Source: Nematopogon swammerdamellus (taxonomy: Eukaryota; Arthropoda; Insecta; Lepidoptera; Adelidae). From it: a stretch of DNA of 64,000 nt. A program made the position numbers and the translations under genes. A model generated the notes under the pieces. The model searched no databases and was not told the DNA's origin. It was given only the letters and a program-made list of their open reading frames with translations. Below are positions 52,579-63,851 of this stretch, piece after piece. Every line of letters begins with the position of its first letter. Positions within the stretch are counted from its first letter, which is position 1. The stretch is from the NCBI GenBank assembly GCA_946902875.1, contig OX336345.1, positions 6,045,395 to 6,109,394 on the forward strand, written 5' to 3'.

Positions 52579-52987
52579 GTGAAAACGGTATGTAAATCGA
52601 TAAAGTGGTTCTCGAGTTATAAGAATATTCATACTATATTGACGTGCGTTAAAAGGCCGTAGAAACTTAGCTGTATGTATTAGGATTCGTCATCATTCAA
52701 AGGTTGACCTGAAGATATCACTTGCGGTTCGCCTTGTATTCTTCTCCTCTCTTGTATTTCCTCTTTGTTCCTTTTCGTGTACGCAAAACACGGATTACTC
52801 TGCGTATCCCGATTGTCGGGATACAGCGCATGGTATGTAATGTAGGTATGTATGTATGAACTAAAGCGCGCTCTTCAATCCAGCAGCGCGGGGATTGCGG
52901 GACCGGGTGGGGGAGGGCGAGGGAGGGGGGAGGGCTTGATATAAGGCTGCGCTGCGCATGTTTGTTGGTTTTTGGTTGTCTTTTTTT

Positions 52988-53401
52988 ACCCGACTGCACG
53001 AAGCAAAAAGGAGGGTAATGTTTTTCGAGTGTATGTGTGTATTATGTATATTTCTATGTCAAGCGCTGTAGCCTAAACGGCTTGATGGATTTTAAAATAT
53101 GAGGTGTCGTAAGATTCATCTTAATAATTATGGAAGTGCTATACGCTATAAAAAAAATGTGAATATTCAAAATGGTGGCCGTTAGGTGCCATCTTGTCAA
53201 AATTTTGAAAATACTTTTTCTTCAAACCCCCATAGAGTCAAGAGCTCAAGAGTCAAGAGAGTATAAAAAAATTATAAAACTTGACTGCTAAAAAATTGAG
53301 GAAACAAGGAATCTAGTTGGATTCGACGTAGATAGATAGCCCGACTACAGCATTTTAACTGATCTTTCTTTATTTCCAAAATTTTTTTAGCAGTCGGGTT
53401 T
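52988..53401. mobile_element. Family H, full copy with short inverted ends
   Basis: Starts 'acccgactgc' + 'acgaagcaaaaaggagggta' and ends 'gcagtcgggttt', so 'acccgactgc' is inverted at the two ends. Contains 'ctgtagcctaaacggcttga', common to the family. About 414 bp with no ORF; MITE-like. A family C scrap ('gattactctgcgtatcccga') lies at 52,790-52,832 upstream. Confidence 0.65.
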
Positions 53402-53755
53402 TATAATATTTTTTTTTAGTAGAACAACGTTATTTATTGTAGTGTCTGGTATTGTGGTCGCCGGTCGCCTACAACCGATCAATTTAATTCTTTCGACGTA
53501 ACGAGTCGACTCTTACGAATAAAAGCCAATGAAAATATTTCCACCCGAGGAGAGTGCGCAGGCTTTGTTCGGAGGCGGCGCAGAGGCCGAGCGGGCCTTT
53601 GACCTATATCCGTAAAGACGCAGCAGGCCCAACCTGGAGAAAGCTTACATTGAGGTCGGCACGTCACGTGGAGTGACTCTTCATCCGTTCACAGTTAGTT
53701 TTCGTTTTCTTTTTGACGTCCAAAAGAGCATTTGTGTATCTACTTGTGTCTTTTG
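53402..53755. other. No gene recognised
   Basis: Nothing supported. Confidence 0.35.
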
Positions 53756-53940
53756 TCAGCCTCGGTAGTTCAGTGGTGCGGTCGGTCGATTGTTGTGAAG
53801 CACACCTGGGCGCAGTCAGTACTTGGATGGGTGACCGCTCGAGCGTTGGAGGCTGACCATGCTTCGGATTCCACGTAAAACGGTAGGTCCCTTCCCTTCT
53901 TACTAGGTAGGTGGTAGGGTACCGGATCCCGACCGGGTGC
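53756..53940 (+). repeat. SINE-A, 5' half
   Basis: 'tcagcctcggtagttcagtg', 'aagcacacctgggcgcagtc', 'agtacttggatgggtgaccg', 'ttggaggctgacc', 'cttcggattcc', core start. Truncated after 'ggtggtagggtaccgg'. Confidence 0.86.
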
Positions 53941-54526
53941 TTCCAGTAAATACTTATAACAAAACTACATCAAACCAATACAATATATACCAATCATATC
54001 GAACTCAGTGCGGTAGGTTTGGTGTAGCGCGTGCGGCGCGACCACACACACATCAGTCATCAACTCATCACACACGGTGCCCTACAACAGACCGCCTCAG
54101 ACATACCAAATAGCATATTGAATGAGAGTAACGAGCGGGCCTGGCCCGTATATTTCCAAAGTCTACATACTGCTGGAGTTCGCGAAAGTCTTTTTAACCC
54201 CCGACGCAAACGGAGGGGTGTTTTATTTAAGTTTAACTTGTGTGTATAGGGTGTGTGTGTCGTAGTTCCCAAAATGATGTATAGATTTGGATGCGTTTTT
54301 TGAAGTGAAAACTTCTTTAGGTGGGTAAAAAATGTTAAACTCGCGTCAGATCTCGAAAAGTGTCAGATTTATTTTTATTATTTAAAATGTAACCTTAAGT
54401 CATTGCATTAAGGGTTAAGTTATGAGTTAAGTTACGAGTGGCTCGGGATCAATTCTGTTCGTCTCTCAGTGACAGTAAAGCCGAAAGCGAATCAAGGGAA
54501 TCCGATATTCGTTTGGTCGTTTATGT

Positions 54527-54602
54527 GATTTCGTGGCTCAATGGTAAGAGTGTAGGATTTGTATTTTTTTCCCATGGGTTCAAATCCCTCAAAAATTTTT
54601 TT
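54527..54602 (+). tRNA. tRNA-like sequence (probable pseudogene)
   Basis: A box 'tggctcaatggtaa' and B box 'gggttcaaatccctc' at tRNA spacing; the D-arm pairs (gctc/gagt). The anticodon stem is weak and interrupted by T7, the T-stem pairs at only three positions and the acceptor ends pair poorly. A run of T follows. More likely a decayed tRNA or SINE head than a working gene; anticodon not assigned. Confidence 0.3.
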
Positions 54603-54769
54603 GTTTTTTTTTCTTTTGTTTTCTTTTTTAAGCAATGTTACGGTGTTGAAATTTTTTTAGGGTGTTTAGTTTTTTTTATAACCACCTAAGAATTATTTTC
54701 GGAAATACAAAAAGTTTTCAATTCTGCCGGCACTCCCGGAGTGCAACTGGGGCTTTTTTTATTATTAGA

Positions 54770-55090
54770 AAGCTGGTTTAATCCGGATGGTTCTTAGCTA
54801 TTTTTGTAATCAAGTAATCAAGTAATTAAGTAATCAAAAAATTAATTATCTTAAAAAGTGGACCGATTTACATGCGGTTTTTAAAAAAATCTTGAAATAA
54901 AAGATTACAAATTTAAAAAAACTCGGAAACTTAAAAAGTCTAAAATAATTTCCGTTTACTTAATTAAAGGAGTCGGGGGACCGCTAAGTAAATGAAATAT
55001 AAAAACTTAGAGCTGCGCGGGTATTTACTAAGCGGTCCACCGACTCCTTTATTCTTTACTTTTTAAGGGTCGTGGGTTTTTTTAATTAAT
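54770..55090 (+). repeat. Repeat L, copy 2 with inverted partial copy
   Basis: 54,770-54,985 matches the reverse of 14,262-14,475. 55,025-55,085 ('taagcggtccaccgactcct', 'tttttaagggtcgtggg') is an inverted partial copy of the same element, so the locus can fold on itself. Confidence 0.65.
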
Positions 55091-55472
55091 TTTTTGTCTT
55101 TGGCGATTTTTTTTAAGACATTTTGACCAGTTTCATGGAAAGTGAGGGTTCATGGTCAGGGTGCGGTTATTTTAAACATTCTGACTGAACGCAAAAAAAA
55201 AACCTTTAGAAAACAAAACAAAACATAACCACAAGAACGAGTGTTTTCCAAACTCTGCGTTCAGCTACAATTTTCAAAATGACCGCACCTGACTATCAAT
55301 CCTGATTATGACATGACATTAGCCAAAATGACTCAAAAACACTCGACAAAAAATAAATAATTAAAGCTTTCGCAAACTATCGCAGTAAATTTTGGAAATC
55401 TGCTCCATGGCTCACCACTATGTGACTTCTCTTGGACAGTGCGTCCGCTCGTGAAAATTCCTTTTTCTTTAA

Positions 55473-55763
55473 GACGATACCCATAGCTAGCTGCTTTGCA
55501 TAGAAAAAGGTCGTAAGTCGGTGTTGTTTTTTAATTAAAAAAAAATTATGGTTATAAAATTTAAGAATCTACAACAACAGAGTTCTGTGCTTGTGGTTTA
55601 GTTATTTATCAGTGCAATAAAAATTTCGTTTTATTCTTTCACTTTTGCGTCAGATGAAAAAAATCGAAATTAAATCTTTTTTTGCCATTAATTTTTTGAA
55701 ATTAAAAAACAACACCGACTTACGACCTTTTTCTATGCAAATCAGCCAGCTATGGGTTTCCTC
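55473..55763. mobile_element. TTAA-flanked MITE with ~63-bp TIRs
   Basis: TTAA at 55,469-55,472 and 55,764-55,767. The terminal 63 bp match in inverted orientation with four mismatches, including an exact block 'gcatagaaaaaggtcgtaag' + 'tcggtgttgttttttaatt'. TTAA duplication is typical of piggyBac-type elements, but the ends lack the usual CCC start, so the superfamily is tentative. Confidence 0.8.
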
Positions 55764-55767
55764 TTAA

Positions 55768-57560
55768 CATTCGAAGTACCTATTTATGAGCGCTTCTGCG
55801 GCGCGCTGTGTGCGTAGCGCACTCCCACGCGCAGCGCCGCGTCGCGCGCCGCGAGTGTGCTCGCGGACAATACCGCTCCACGTTTATGCGAGTGCTGCGC
55901 TCGAACTCCGAGTCGTAATGTCAAACGGCCTTTATAAAGAAAATATTATGTACGAGTAATGGCCGTTTTCACAACCTACGATTAGTTTCGCCCAGCAGTT
56001 ATTTGTCGGTTAGTTTGACTGTTCACGTACAAATGACAGAGAGTTAATTGACAGCTATATTTTAGCCTAAGATGGCGAAATCGACCGTAATTATACTCAT
56101 TTACGTTGTAGTGGAGATGAGTATAGTGATGTTAATTATTCATGCATTCTTATTTTTATTTTGTAAAAATATTTTTATAAAGAGCTGACACGGATGGATG
56201 TGCCCAAAACTACGTAGGAAGATCATCAAAATCAGAATCTGAATCTTATCTTCCATTTAACGATTGTGCAAAGCCACCGGTGCCGCCTGTTTATAAAAAA
56301 AATTGTACCACTCCACAACACGCCAAAATATGCCATGCTACGCCTCGAGACGCGACAACACGCCACGACACGCAACGACGAGTTATCTACACAAGACAGG
56401 ACGCAATTACTAATGACAATAATTCTAGCTATTACGTTCGACTTACAACACGCAGTTGTTGTTACAAGAGTTGATTGTTTTTTCTCGTGTTGGCGATCGG
56501 TAACGAAACGAGGTCTCCGAGCGGCTAATATTACCTGTTATTATTGTTGCTGTTTTATTTTCATTAACTATTTAGTTAATAAGCTCTTGTTTTGGACTTA
56601 TATGAATGTAAACTTGGATTTTGTTTGAAATAAACTAATATATTTAAACTTACCATCTATCACTTACTTACTACTCGACATTATTTAATTTAAGGATAAT
56701 AATATTTTTGTCACTTTGGTCTGGCCAGTTTTACATTAATTTTAGTGTAATATAAAATATGAATGGGTTTCGAATATATTCAAAAGAAACTATTACCTCA
56801 CCTCACCTCATCTAATCTCATCTCATCTCATCTCATCTCATCTTATCTTATCTCATCTTATCTTGCAATGCCGTAGTAGTTACTCAAAGTCTTGAACCTG
56901 CAAACATGCAATTTATTTTAATTTTTACTAGCTGCTCCCGCTTCTACTCTCTTCGCTTGACTTTATAATATCACACATCTAAAGATGTTTTCTTTAGATG
57001 TGTCAGTGATAACTGCGTGGGAATTGATTCAGTAGTTCTCAATTTAGAAGCGAAGATTTAATCGACGGCGTTGCAAGGGCGGTGCGGCGTCACAGATTTT
57101 CCGATTTGTTCTTACGTTTCTACTTATTACTTCGAATTATTTTGAAGTACGAAGGTCATTATTTTCAAAATGTACTGTAATGTAAATAATTTGCTTGCTT
57201 TCAAACACACAGAGGGAAATAACATCAAAGTTAATAAATTTTCAAACTTTTTGGCCGCAGCTTGCGCGCATTCCGCCTGCAAGGTGGTGCGAACCGAGCG
57301 AACGCGCGGCGGCGGGTTTCCTTGCAGGCGCGCGCGCGTTGAAGTCTTTTGAACGTCGCGTCGTGCGCTCCGCTCGGGCGCGACACTGAGCGCGCTCGCG
57401 CGGTCCCCGCTCGTCTGAACTAACGTTCTGATTCAGGCTCACTTAATTATTTCGTCATAACGAACACACAACACTACACACGCACACACTCACACACACA
57501 CACACACACACACGTTTGACACTTTTTATTTCCTGTATTTAATTTAATTTTAAACTGTAT
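55768..57560. other. No gene; pentanucleotide and CA microsatellites
   Basis: 55,795-55,870 and 57,290-57,400 are CpG-rich. 56,794-56,866 is a (CTCAT/CTTAT)n tract. 57,463-57,513 is a (CA)n tract. The 120-codon frame at 56,266-56,628 has no recognisable domain. Confidence 0.45.
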
Positions 57561-57768
57561 TTTTTTATGTAATCCAGCTTGAGTGGCTGAGTCGGAGGTG
57601 CCAAAGCGCATGCTCCGGCCAGCCAATATCACCTCCGAGAAGGTAGGTGCCATACCGGAGACTTCCCTGGATTGCTGGCTATACTGGACTAGAGGAGAAC
57701 ACAACCGCGGTTGCTATGCGGCCATCTTACATCCAGTACGGTGGTACCAACCCAGTCGGCTACATTAT
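57561..57768 (-). repeat. SINE-B 3' half
   Basis: 'tttttatgtaatccagcttg', 'ccagccaatatcacctccga', 'ctggctatactggactagag', ends at 'cagtcggctacattattt'. Confidence 0.85.
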
Positions 57769-57871
57769 TTACAAATATATTATTACAATTAAGTTTTTTT
57801 CCAATTTTGACTTTATTTCACATATGTTATTGTTATTCAATTTTTATTCTTGCAATTATTTTTTTTTAATT

Positions 57872-58070
57872 TGTTTTTGACGTGATAACGTCACGTCTTT
57901 ATAAATTGATGAACACCGGCTGCACGCACGAAAAAGTGTCACGTTCCATCTGAGTCTGCGTGTGCAAGCGAGAGCACGTAACAAGCGATAGAGAGGCACA
58001 ATCGGTACTTTATGACGTTATCACGTAAAACTATCGTCCGTAAACCGACTTTACAGACAACCAATTTTTT
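57872..58070 (+). repeat. Repeat I, copy 2
   Basis: Matches 5,657-5,960 without its central insertion; terminal 'gacgtgataacgtc' / 'gacgttatcacgt' inversion retained. Confidence 0.65.
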
Positions 58071-58133
58071 AATTGTTAATTACAAACTTGATAATCGTAG
58101 TTGTGTTATCTTCTGAATGCACCTAATTGATTG

Positions 58134-58290
58134 GCGTACTGGATCTAAGATGCAGCAGCCTCGGTTGTGTTCTTCTCTAGTCCAGTATAGCCAGCAATCC
58201 AGGGAAGTCTCCGGTGTGGCACCTACCTTCTCGAAGGTGATATTAGCTGGTCGGAGCATGCCGATTTAGCCACCTAAACTGGATTACAAA
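58134..58290 (+). repeat. SINE-B 3' half
   Basis: 'gtactggatctaagatgcag', 'ggtgatattagctggtcgga', 'ctggattacaaaaaaaatta'. Confidence 0.82.
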
Positions 58291-59949
58291 AAAAATTATA
58301 ATAATAAAAAAAATATCTTATATTAAAATTCATTTTATATAGCCTCTACTGTCCTGCTAGCAGCCTTCGCTACTTCGTCGCTCCATCTACATAGAGATTC
58401 TCATAGCATAGCGCCCCGAGTGATGTCTGCATGCAGGAGTCAGGACCACTCCGCAACAAATAGAGGAAGGTAATGGGTGGCAATTTTTGCAGAGCATCCG
58501 TTGATGTTAGCTTTCGCAAAGTTTTCATTTAGCTACACCGGCCGGGGGCGACGCGGCGGTGCGGCTGTGTCGCACGACACACAGTAAGTACTCGTACTCC
58601 GAACGAGGCGCCCTCCCGGCGGCCTTAATGCAACCGAGAGAGCAAATTAATTACCAGTAAAAATGTTCAACATTCGCTAGTAAAAATATTTGCTCAACCT
58701 ACCCGTCGAGTGATCAGTTCCTGCAGCGAGCCTCATTATAATTATTAGCAAAATTATATATCTCTAAGTCGTTACAGAGTGGTGAGTGCCTCTTAAGTAT
58801 CTAATCAATTTTTAATGCAATATAATTACCTAATAAAATCTGCGGCATAATTAAAAAAAAAAAGTTAAAGTTTTTAAGTACTTCATCTATTGACGGGGAT
58901 GCGACGATAGTATATGTAGATACAAGTATAAGAAATCAAGTGGAATTAGTAGAGTTATTTAGATAGATAGAAAATTCTTTAATGAATGCAGAGAGGTACA
59001 TGAAGTGCAAAGGCGGACTTATTCCTTGAAGATAATTCTTCTAGCCAACCGGTGGTAAAAATGTGTAAATAAATGAATGTAGCTAGTAGCAAAGATAAGA
59101 TATGGAAATTGTAAATTAAATTTAAAAAATACATGTTAGTATAAGAAAATCTGTTTCATATAATATTTTTTTGTTTAGATTTTTCTACAATTGTTATTAT
59201 TGTGAGCCACCATCCGCATTTGATCAGGCATGGATACGTCTTAGTTTCGATTTTTTTTTTACAGGCCAACAGCCTCGTGATAATAGTTATTGAAAGGCTC
59301 GGTGCAATTACGATTGGAAAGTGACTTTTATTTCGTGTCCATGAGGTAATTTCAATACAAGGCGGTCCAACGCCACAGCGTATTGTATCGTCGTAAAGTT
59401 GAATTATCGTATTTTTACTGTCAACTGTAATTTCATACGTACTCGCCGTAGGAGGCTGCCTGCGCCCCCGCCCCGTCCGACCGCTGTAGGCTCTAGGAGA
59501 GGACGAGACGAGCGATTTATTACGCGGACGTTTTAATTTGAGAGCTCGCTACTGGCGGCGTTGGCCGCGCGGCGACCGAGCGAGGGAACCATCCGAGCCC
59601 GCCCGCGGTAAACATCTCCAGCCACCGCTCGACAACTGCCCGACGAGATAACCATTACAAAGTATAGCTTAGGAGAAAGTCCAAGAATAATGTTAAGTAA
59701 TTTCTGTAAACGAGGAGCCCGGTGGTCGCTGAATTTCAAATTACTTCCTTATGAAAACATTACGTCATACTCGCTTTAACATTTTGCATTCAAACTAATT
59801 GAAAGATTGCATAACCGAGCGCGTCGGCGCGACGACGACGACGCGGCTGGTCCGAAGAAATGTTATTAAATAAACAGTGTGATTACAGTTTTATCGTACA
59901 CTGAAAACTCTCATATGTACGGTTCATTGTTTGCTATGCGTACTTCTTT
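58291..59949. other. No gene recognised; LINE-type tail fragment
   Basis: 58,960-59,055 ('atagaaaattctttaatgaa', 'aaggcggacttattccttga') is the reverse of a non-LTR 3' UTR similar to 48,080-48,120. 59,455-59,640 is GC-rich with no supported gene. Confidence 0.4.
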
Positions 59950-60170
59950 ATGTAAAGCAACATGGGTGGCTGTGCCGACGAACAAATGGTACAGCCAAAA
60001 ATACTTTTCGTCGCGAAACGACGCTCAGTGAGGCGCCATGCCAGCAGATTTGCTGACTGTTGCCGGGCTAACCTGTTAGATGCGACGCGACGTTTGAAAA
60101 CCACCAAGGTTTGGGAATCACAATCGCCGGAAGACAGTTGCACACCCTAGCGGTGCGAATGCAAATTATT
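59950..60170 (-). pseudogene. LINE-E 3' end, copy 4
   Basis: Plus-strand 'tatgtaaagcaacatgggtg' type start, 'cagtgaggcgccatgccagc', 'agatttgctgactgttgccg', 'caccctagcggtgcga': the reverse of 722-960. Frameshifted end of the RT ORF. Confidence 0.65.
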
Positions 60171-61439
60171 TGCCAATTTGCTTGTGCCTTCTTGCAGCTT
60201 GATAAATTATTATCTTCTTCGAATACTTTGCTAAACCGGGGTGGTCGGTGTTGTGAGCACCGATGACTGTGTTCACCCCTATAATTTATCAAAATTCAAC
60301 GTGAAGGCATGTACGTGTGTTGGCGTGATTTTGCGGTGTCTTGTCCGCGACCCAGTGCGGTTCGATGGAGGCGGCGAGGCGGTGCCTGGGCGGGGGAGGG
60401 AGGCTGGGTGAAAGGGGGAAGAAATGAAATGAAATGATTTATTTTTCGTCACAACAACTCACATAATTAAAAACACAAGTGAACACATAACATGTGACGA
60501 AAAGTGAGCCCTCTCAGCTGACTCACTATGCGAGACAGCGAAGCTGATTTTCAGGGGATCCTCTTTCGTAACAAGGACAAACAAACAGCAATGACAATCA
60601 ACATATCAAAAAAAATAATAATAACTAACATAACTAAATAGCATTACATACAATTGACAAGCGTGTGTGTGTTTGTGTGAGGGTGAGTGTGTGTGACGGT
60701 GCCGTATGTGCGTTTAGTGTCCGAACCACAGAGCATCAAATACCTACCGCGCGCGCCCCCTACTAGAGACGCCCTAAGCGATAATATTTGAAACCCAAAA
60801 ACTACACGCAGTGCTGCTAGCGCTTCGTATGTGTGTGTGTGTGTGCTAGTATCGACACTACACACAAAGAGGAGCAAGTTAGGCACACGCACAAAACAAA
60901 TGCACACGCACAACACACATATGTAAGTCATAGGCCACGCCCACAGGCTTCAACGGCGTTGTAGGGAAATCGCGCTCAGGGCGCCTCTAGGAGGGGCGCG
61001 CGCATTTGATGCTCTGTGGTCCGAACCTTTGAGGAAGTGGTACCTATTTACTTTCGCACAGTGAGGAGGTAATTCTTGTAGTATATTTTTTTAAGATATA
61101 CTCGTATTAACCGACTGGAAGAAGGAGTCGAGAAGAACTCTCGAACAATGAGTTCAATTAAATTGAATTAGGAGTGTGTCGAGGCGGCGGCAGCGTGGCG
61201 CTACGCGCTGGTATCCGGTGCGGTGCGACTACGGACTACACGGCGCGCGGTAGTTGTCGCTGGAGCGTGGCGCGCTGCGAAGCGCCGCGACCGGGTAATC
61301 GATGCGTCGCGCTCGCCGCACCGTCCCTCGCGCTCGCCACGCTGTCGCGCTGCACAAGAGGGTTCCGCAGGAAATTGTTCCAGCTGGTTCCGCTCACCTC
61401 ACAGTCATCTTGTCTCAGTAGCCTCGATGTAAGCATATT
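60171..61439. other. No gene; LINE-type tail and GT microsatellites
   Basis: 60,420-60,560 starts with (GAAAT)n and 'gatttatttttcgtcaca', a minus-strand non-LTR tail. (GT)n lies at 60,658-60,680 and 60,831-60,844. 61,175-61,350 is CpG-rich. Confidence 0.4.
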
Positions 61440-61728
61440 ATGCCGCCGTCCCCTTTCCACCTCCGCACGACGTGCACTGGGCAGGGCTATGCTGGATTTA
61501 CCGCGAATGCGTAGCAATCGGTTCTGCAGATCTTTCCTCCACAGAACTGGTAAACTCTGGAACGCTCTCCCTGCCCACATATTTCCCCCCCAAGTATAGT
61601 CTCTGGTTCTTCAAGGGAGGCGTGATAGGCACATGCTGGCATGATATTCATAACCCGCGTGTATGGCCGAATATTCATGGGCGTCGTTAGACACCTAAGC
61701 GCTACAATAAAAAACGTGTACTATTTTA
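61440..61728 (+). pseudogene. LINE-D 3' end with RT C-terminal remnant
   Basis: The frame gives 'RSFLHRTGKLWNALPAHIFP' (RT C-terminal signature), then a frameshift to 'KYSLWFFKGGV', 'NPRVWPNIHGRR' and a stop, followed by the 3' UTR 'gggcgtcgttagacacctaa' and 'gctacaataaaaaa'. This copy joins the RT remnant to the tail seen alone elsewhere, which defines LINE-D. The open frame upstream of 61,380 looks like unrelated GC-rich flank. Confidence 0.68.
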
Positions 61729-61734
61729 TTACCC

Positions 61735-61776
61735 GACTACGGCGAAGCCAAGAGGATGGTTATGATTTTGGCAGAG

Positions 61777-61808
<32 letters not shown>

Positions 61809-61880
61809 GATGCATGTATGTATGTCTGTATTTATGTATGTATGTATGTATGTTTGTATGTATGTATGTATATGCGTTCG
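61735..61880 (+). repeat. Family H 5' end running into a (GTAT)n microsatellite
   Basis: 'cccgactacggcgaagccaa', 'gaggatggttatgattttgg' and then (GTAT)n with a few variants from 61,783 to 61,872. Confidence 0.75.
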
Positions 61881-63009
61881 TTTGCTTCATAAAAAAAAGT
61901 GACCGCCACCGCTTCGAGGAACTAATGACACCTCGTTTTCATCGATAGCTGCAACGAGGAGCAGGTGTCGTCACAAAAACTAACATTTGATAGGCAAACA
62001 GAGCGGGCAGCCAGCGGGCGCATGCGTGTCGCGAGCCGCACACGCGAGCCCGCTCTAATGCTCCCTAAACCTCGTTAACTTTTTTTCTTTTGACTACTGT
62101 ATTTTGAAGTTAGTAGGTAATCACGGCGACCACGAATGTTACGCCCGCGCCTCCGCAGCCACCGCCGCCCCCGTCACCCGTCCCGCTCCGCCCCCGCCTC
62201 CAGCGCCGTACTTCCTACTGCACTGCGTCCTCGTGGAACGCTGCCTCGGCTTCCTCAGAACAAATAGCCCGCTCCCACGTAATCGAACCATAATTTCAAG
62301 TCCGTTTGTCTTTGGGTAAAAAATGTACATTGTTTCGACTTCTTTACTTTACTTACAGAGATTTCTTCCATTAAGAGCGCGGTACTACAGCGTCAAAATG
62401 CCGCACCGCGCGGCACTGATTGAATAGCGAAGCGTTCGCTTGTTTTATAGTATTACACGAATATCCAAATCTGTCAAAAGAAGTAGCATTTTATCTTACA
62501 TCATCTGCAATTAGTATAAACTCAAAATAATGTTTTAGAAAGCTGCAATTTCGAAACAAAGAGAGCATTTCGGAGTATTTAAGACCATTTAGAAGTACGT
62601 TTGTTATTATTTTTTTCACATATTAATTGACATAAATAAAAATAAATATCTGTCACCAACTTTTAAATATGGTCAACTTTTAGACAGGATTTTTATATAT
62701 ATATATTTTTGAAATTCGTTGAACGAAAAACCGAAACGAAAATGTGGCAAATTTTGCAAATTGTGCCTCACGCTGTAGTACCGCAGTCTTAAATCTTTGG
62801 ATGTTTGAGAGTGATTAAAATAATTGAGTGTGAGAGTTGAAAAAAAAATTATTATAAGAAAACATATTAATAATAGAATACATATAAATTGCTAAATGTA
62901 TGAAAGGTAATATAGAAATATATATATATTCATCTTTGTCCATCTATCCATGAACAAACATTTTTACCTCAAACTAAAGTTGATCAGTTTAATATGGAGC
63001 GAGCCTACA
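61881..63009. other. No gene recognised
   Basis: 62,135-62,215 is C-rich. 62,797-62,830 resembles 4,950-4,975. Otherwise AT-rich. Nothing supported. Confidence 0.35.
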
Positions 63010-63150
63010 TATGTACTGCATATCGGCACTGCAGATCTTTCCTCTACCTACAGACCCGGTAAGCTCTAGAACTCTCTCCCCAAGGACAGCCTCGGCTCCT
63101 TCAAGAGGGGGAAGAATAGGCGCCTAGCAGGCCGTCATGGCACTTAACCC
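63010..63150 (+). pseudogene. LINE-D RT remnant
   Basis: 'ctgcagatctttcctctacc', 'ggtaagctctagaactctct', 'ccttcaagaggg' parallel the RT C-terminal segment at 61,525-61,625, with substitutions and frameshifts. Confidence 0.5.
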
Positions 63151-63240
63151 TTTTTGAGCACATGCCCGACCTGGTCCAGGTAAGTGCGTCTAGGGCGACC
63201 CTTCCCATTGCTTTTATCTAGCATTATAGACAATGCTAGT

Positions 63241-63384
63241 TGCTTAATAACAGTTGACTAACCAACCGCGCCACTGAGCTACCGAGGCTGACGAATTTTC
63301 TTATCCCTTAGTCGACTTTTACGACATGCGACGGGGAGAGATGCAGTGGGGCTATTCTTTTTAAGTACCGACCCCACACGGTAC
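63241..63384 (-). repeat. SINE-A head fragment next to an A' head fragment
   Basis: 63,241-63,292 'tgcttaataacagttgacta', 'ccactgagctaccgaggctg' is a SINE-A head end. 63,301-63,384 'ttatcccttagtcgactttt', 'gtaccgaccccacacggtac' is an A' head, same orientation, only 8 bp away. Having both heads side by side is unusual. Confidence 0.75.
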
Positions 63385-63785
63385 ATAATATATTATATAG
63401 ACGTGCGTTGGCCAGTCGCAATTATAGCTCGGTACTTTATTGTGAAAAATTTTGCTTCTATGTTACCTACTTTACTTTTATTCAAGAGAGAGTAGTGTTG
63501 TTGAAAATAAAATTGATTAAAAAGAAATGTTTTCCTTGTTTTCTTCCCTAAAACACATTGGCTGCTTGCATACTAGACGATAGCGTCGCGGCAGCGGTGA
63601 TATGACCGCGACGCGGCAGCAGGTTTCGAGCATATTGTCACGGTATTGCGTACATTTTTCCTGCCCTGCTGCCGTGACGTCACCGTCTAGATAGTGCATA
63701 AACAGTCGTTGGTTACATACATACAATGAAGTATGTAAACAATACTACAGTAAATAAATACCAATGTGATTTAAAATATGCTTAC

Positions 63786-63851
63786 CGGTAGAGTGTTCAC
63801 TATGACCTCGGAGTCCCCGAGTCCGAAGCCCTGTCCCAACACCGCCAGCAT
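63786..63851 (-). CDS. Possible first coding exon (unidentified gene)
   Basis: On the minus strand an ATG at 63,851 opens 22 codons beginning 'MLAVLGQGFGLGDSE' and ending at a strong donor, CCG|GTAAGC (63,786/63,785). Composition is gene-like and unlike the repeats around it. A TAG lies in frame 12 bp upstream of the ATG, so if coding, translation starts here or another frame is used. No protein family is recognised. The window ends before upstream context, and the downstream exon would lie to the left, where I find none. Confidence 0.3.

Noticed and set aside
61174..61599. 141-codon open frame as a gene
   Set aside because: The C-terminal part is a LINE-D reverse-transcriptase remnant and the N-terminal part is CpG-rich flank.
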